DNA of 64,000 nt from contig BLJB01000081.1 of the NCBI GenBank assembly GCA_013423325.1, positions 177,868 through 241,867 on the forward strand, given 5' to 3'. Numbering within the stretch: the first letter of the stretch is position 1; each line of letters begins with the position of its first letter. This stretch comes from Usnea hakonensis. Lineage: Eukaryota; Ascomycota; Lecanoromycetes; Lecanorales; Parmeliaceae. Below the pieces are notes generated by a model. That model was not told where the DNA came from and did no database searches. It saw only the letters and a program-made list of their open reading frames with translations. Positions 61,459 to 64,000 of this stretch are shown one piece after another. Both the position numbers and the translations under genes were made by a program.

Positions 61459-61934
61459 TGTTTTTCCGATAGTATTTCTTACTCAAATATTGAGAAGCCG
61501 ATGTGATTGTAGACAGTGACTATTGCGAAAGGTATACAAGCAGAAGTCTGCAGATCGGAATATGGCTCACTCCCGATTTTTTAAAGATGGAAGGTTTATC
61601 GAGTCACGTGATATCGCGTTACAGGGCAACATACAACATAGGTAGCTAGCAGTTACTCAACCAAGAAATCGAGAAACATTGCAAGAATTGAAACGAAAGT
61701 GCAACTGCTCCATTGTCAACTAAAACGATTGGAATTGATATCGAACTGTACCAACTACCGACTGCCACATCTCAAGCTGCACCGCCAGCCATTTAAAACT
61801 AACATTTTCACTGAAAGTAGAGCAGTCATTGGATGCACCGTTGCCAAACCTACTCCCATTCGAAAGGAGTCAACCCAGCATCCAGGTAGTATAGCCGATC
61901 AAGCAATCTATGGGTGACATTTCAACACTTTGAC
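61459..61934. other. Divergent promoter region of GPALPP and HET genes
   Basis: Contains both promoters. A short frame at 61699-61917 upstream of the HET start has no support. Confidence 0.4.
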
Positions 61935-63935
61935 ATGGAATTGAGCTACAATCCGTCCGTTGAGCAAACAAGCAAGTCCACGGAGGCTAGTGACCGAGTA
62001 CGAGCCTGTCATTCGGTCTACGAGCAACTTCCCGTAAACAAGACTCGAACGCGAATTCTCCTTTTACATTCGCATGCCTCTGATAAAGCACTAGTGTCAT
62101 GTTCACTTGAGCTCATAACGCTCGACCCTGAGCCTAGCAGATCTTATACAGCGCTTTCGTACGTTTGGGGTGATGCTTCTATCACTGAGGATATCGCTGT
62201 GAACGGCATTTTGTTTGCCGTGACATCCAACTTGGCATCAGCTCTCCGGCAAATTCGGAAGTCTTACGGTGAAGTCCTTCTTTGGGCGGATGCTATATGT
62301 ACGCATTTTTGTGCAACTTGACGCTAGTGTCTGATCTCTCGTGTAGGTGTAAATCAAAGAGACATCCCAGAGCGTAACCAGCAGGTTTTACTTATGAAAG
62401 ATATTTACACAAAAGCCGAGCGGGTCATCGGCTGGCTTGGGCCAGATGAAAATGGCGGCAGCCAAGCCCTTAAGACCTTGGACACTCTTTTCAGAAATGC
62501 AATACGTTATCCTGATAACTTTGAGTGGGCCCGGAAAATGCCAGAGCTCTTGACCGTGAACGGAACATACACTACGGATGGTGGGATCAACTTTGAATCA
62601 AATGATAGGCTAGAGAAACTGCAGCGCTTGCTCAGAAGCCCCTTTTGGAAACGAATCTGGATAGTTCAGGAGCTAGTGCTCCCTTTGAACTTGAGACTGT
62701 TGTGTGGCGAAGAGTTCATGGACATACCCGAGCCACTGTCATTTTACAACACCGTTATAAAGCTGACCAAACTAACTGCTGGACGACCCGACTCTTTGCC
62801 ACTCAATGTGTGGATGAGATTGAACGAATGCATTGCCTTGCTCCGTTTGATAGCAGCGCTTCGAATTCGACATCTGCATCAGGAACATCAGGTCTATCGC
62901 TTTTGGAAGGGAATATCTGGGTTTCTACGCGCACGCGTAGCTCTGGACTTCCACGAAACATCAGATTCCCGAGATCACGTCTACGGGCTTTCGGGCTTGT
63001 TTGACTTGGACATCATACCAGATTATGGTGTAAACAAGTCAGTTACTGATGTCTATCTTGAAGTGGCTCAGCATTGCCTTAGGACAGAGGAGGCTCTAGA
63101 CGTCTTATGTCTTGCAGGCACAAGGCAAAGTTGCAATGGGCCCGACTGTTTGACACATTGTGAGTCGCCTTCTTGGGTACCAGATTGGAGGCTTTCGACT
63201 CCGGCAAGGCTCCGGCTTCCCAGGTATCCCCAATCCCATGCCTTTCCATCCAATGGAGGGTTCCAGATGCAGGTTGTCGACCATCAATGGCTCCGGGGGT
63301 CTGCGGTTGTGTGGGACACGGTCTCAAAAACAGAATACAAAACTGGCTGGGACTTGACAGAGTGGGACTTAGCCGAGGACGTTGACATTGAGAAGCCTGA
63401 CGATCAGGCCTACCCATCAGGAATTTCACGCTTCAATGCCATGATTATCCTCTGGCATGGAGGATATGATGGGTCGAAAACGAGCATATGTGACCTGCAA
63501 CCAGATTCGGAGTTGTTTCGCTCTTACAAAGTCATCTTCTGGGCCATGATTGCGAAGCCCTGGGCCAATAAGCACGGCCAGCGTGAGAGACCTAGGCTAA
63601 TCCGTTGTATGTTTGGACCAAAGGGGCTTACAATAGTACCCAATACAATACCCAATGGTCATCGAGAGTCTTACCAAGCGCGATCCCGGCAATTGAGATA
63701 CGATATGAGATGTTTTCATACTGAAAGGAAGTACATTGGCTTGGGACCTGTGGCCACGGAGGTTGGAGACATCGTTTGCGTCCTGAAAGGACACAAGGCT
63801 CCTGTTTTACTTCGCAGGCGGGGCTCGCACTATACGTTCGTTGGCGATTGTGACGTAGTGGGGATCATGAATGGGGAAGTTTTGGAAGCTGTCAAGCGTG
63901 GTGAAGCCGAAATAACCGAGATCGAGATAAGGTAA
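61935..63935 (+). CDS. HET-domain protein (heterokaryon incompatibility)
   Basis: Exons 61935-62298 and 62347-63935 give 650 residues. The HET core (PF06985) is complete: YTALSYVWGDASITEDI (first conserved block), LASALRQIRKSYGEVLLWADAIC (second), joined across a 48-bp intron to VNQRDIPERNQQVLLMKDIYTKAERVIGWLG (third). FWKRIWIVQELVLP and SRDHVYGLSGLFDLDIIPDYGV follow. The C-terminal region ends with EVGDIVCVLKGHKAPVLLRR and FVGDCDVVGIMNGEVL, the usual tail of stand-alone HET proteins. HET domains trigger cell death upon non-self recognition. No NACHT, WD40 or other sensor is fused here. The first ATG of the frame is used; an upstream GTG is ignored. Confidence 0.9.
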
Positions 63936-64000
63936 ATGCGGAAGGTCTTGGGAGCGCACAATAAGAGCGCACAATACCCACCGCACAGTTCGGATAAATA

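Noticed and set aside
1..64000. CRISPR arrays, tRNA or rRNA genes, intact transposons
   Set aside because: Searched by eye for regular spacers, TPsiC-type motifs, and transposase or reverse-transcriptase motifs; none seen.

Overview
The window is nuclear DNA of a filamentous ascomycete (Pezizomycotina). Most genes are broken by short introns of about 45-110 bp with GT...CTAAC-like...AG signals. The conserved genes (SIN3, CFT1, type I myosin, LMBD1, cyclophilin H, GPALPP/DUF3752) have their filamentous-ascomycete form. HET, DUF6594, CorA-like and kinase-ankyrin families fit Leotiomycetes or a related class, but that placement is an inference. No tRNA, rRNA, CRISPR array or intact transposon was seen. 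For most spliced genes the exon lengths were summed and the total is a whole number of codons.

Layout. 0-7.1 kb: a relic of a phosphate transporter, a CorA-like membrane protein (-), and a large protein kinase (+). 7.7-18.4 kb: a small unknown gene (-) nearly abutting a divergent type I myosin (+), then the SIN3 corepressor (-) converging on it. 19.2-24.7 kb: a secreted fasciclin-like protein (-), a large GPI-anchored wall glycoprotein (+), and a possible small protein (-). 25.5-33.2 kb: three membrane transporters (methionine permease, MFS exporter, LMBD1 cobalamin transporter). 33.6-38.6 kb: polyadenylation factor CFT1. 39.1-48.1 kb: the most unusual stretch. It holds a caspase-like protease fused to a pseudokinase with an 18-bp-arm inverted repeat just upstream of its TATA box, a tiny unknown gene, a DUF6594 membrane protein, and a protein kinase fused to ankyrin-type repeats. 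49.5-54.8 kb: a secreted double-psi beta-barrel protein, a 153-bp tandem repeat, a conserved coiled-coil protein and a RING-H2 membrane protein. 54.8-58.8 kb: gene-poor. 58.8-64 kb: cyclophilin H, GPALPP protein, and a HET-domain protein.

Functional themes. Housekeeping genes for chromatin repression, mRNA 3'-end formation, splicing-linked cyclophilin and endocytic actin are interspersed with accessory genes. Four of the accessory genes (caspase-pseudokinase, two kinases and HET) belong to family types linked in fungi to non-self recognition or regulated cell death. The caspase-pseudokinase is the best candidate for an undescribed system here. Its protease dyad is intact while its kinase-like half has lost the catalytic residues, and a signalling kinase-ankyrin protein lies 2.7 kb away. 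That the two act together is inference only.
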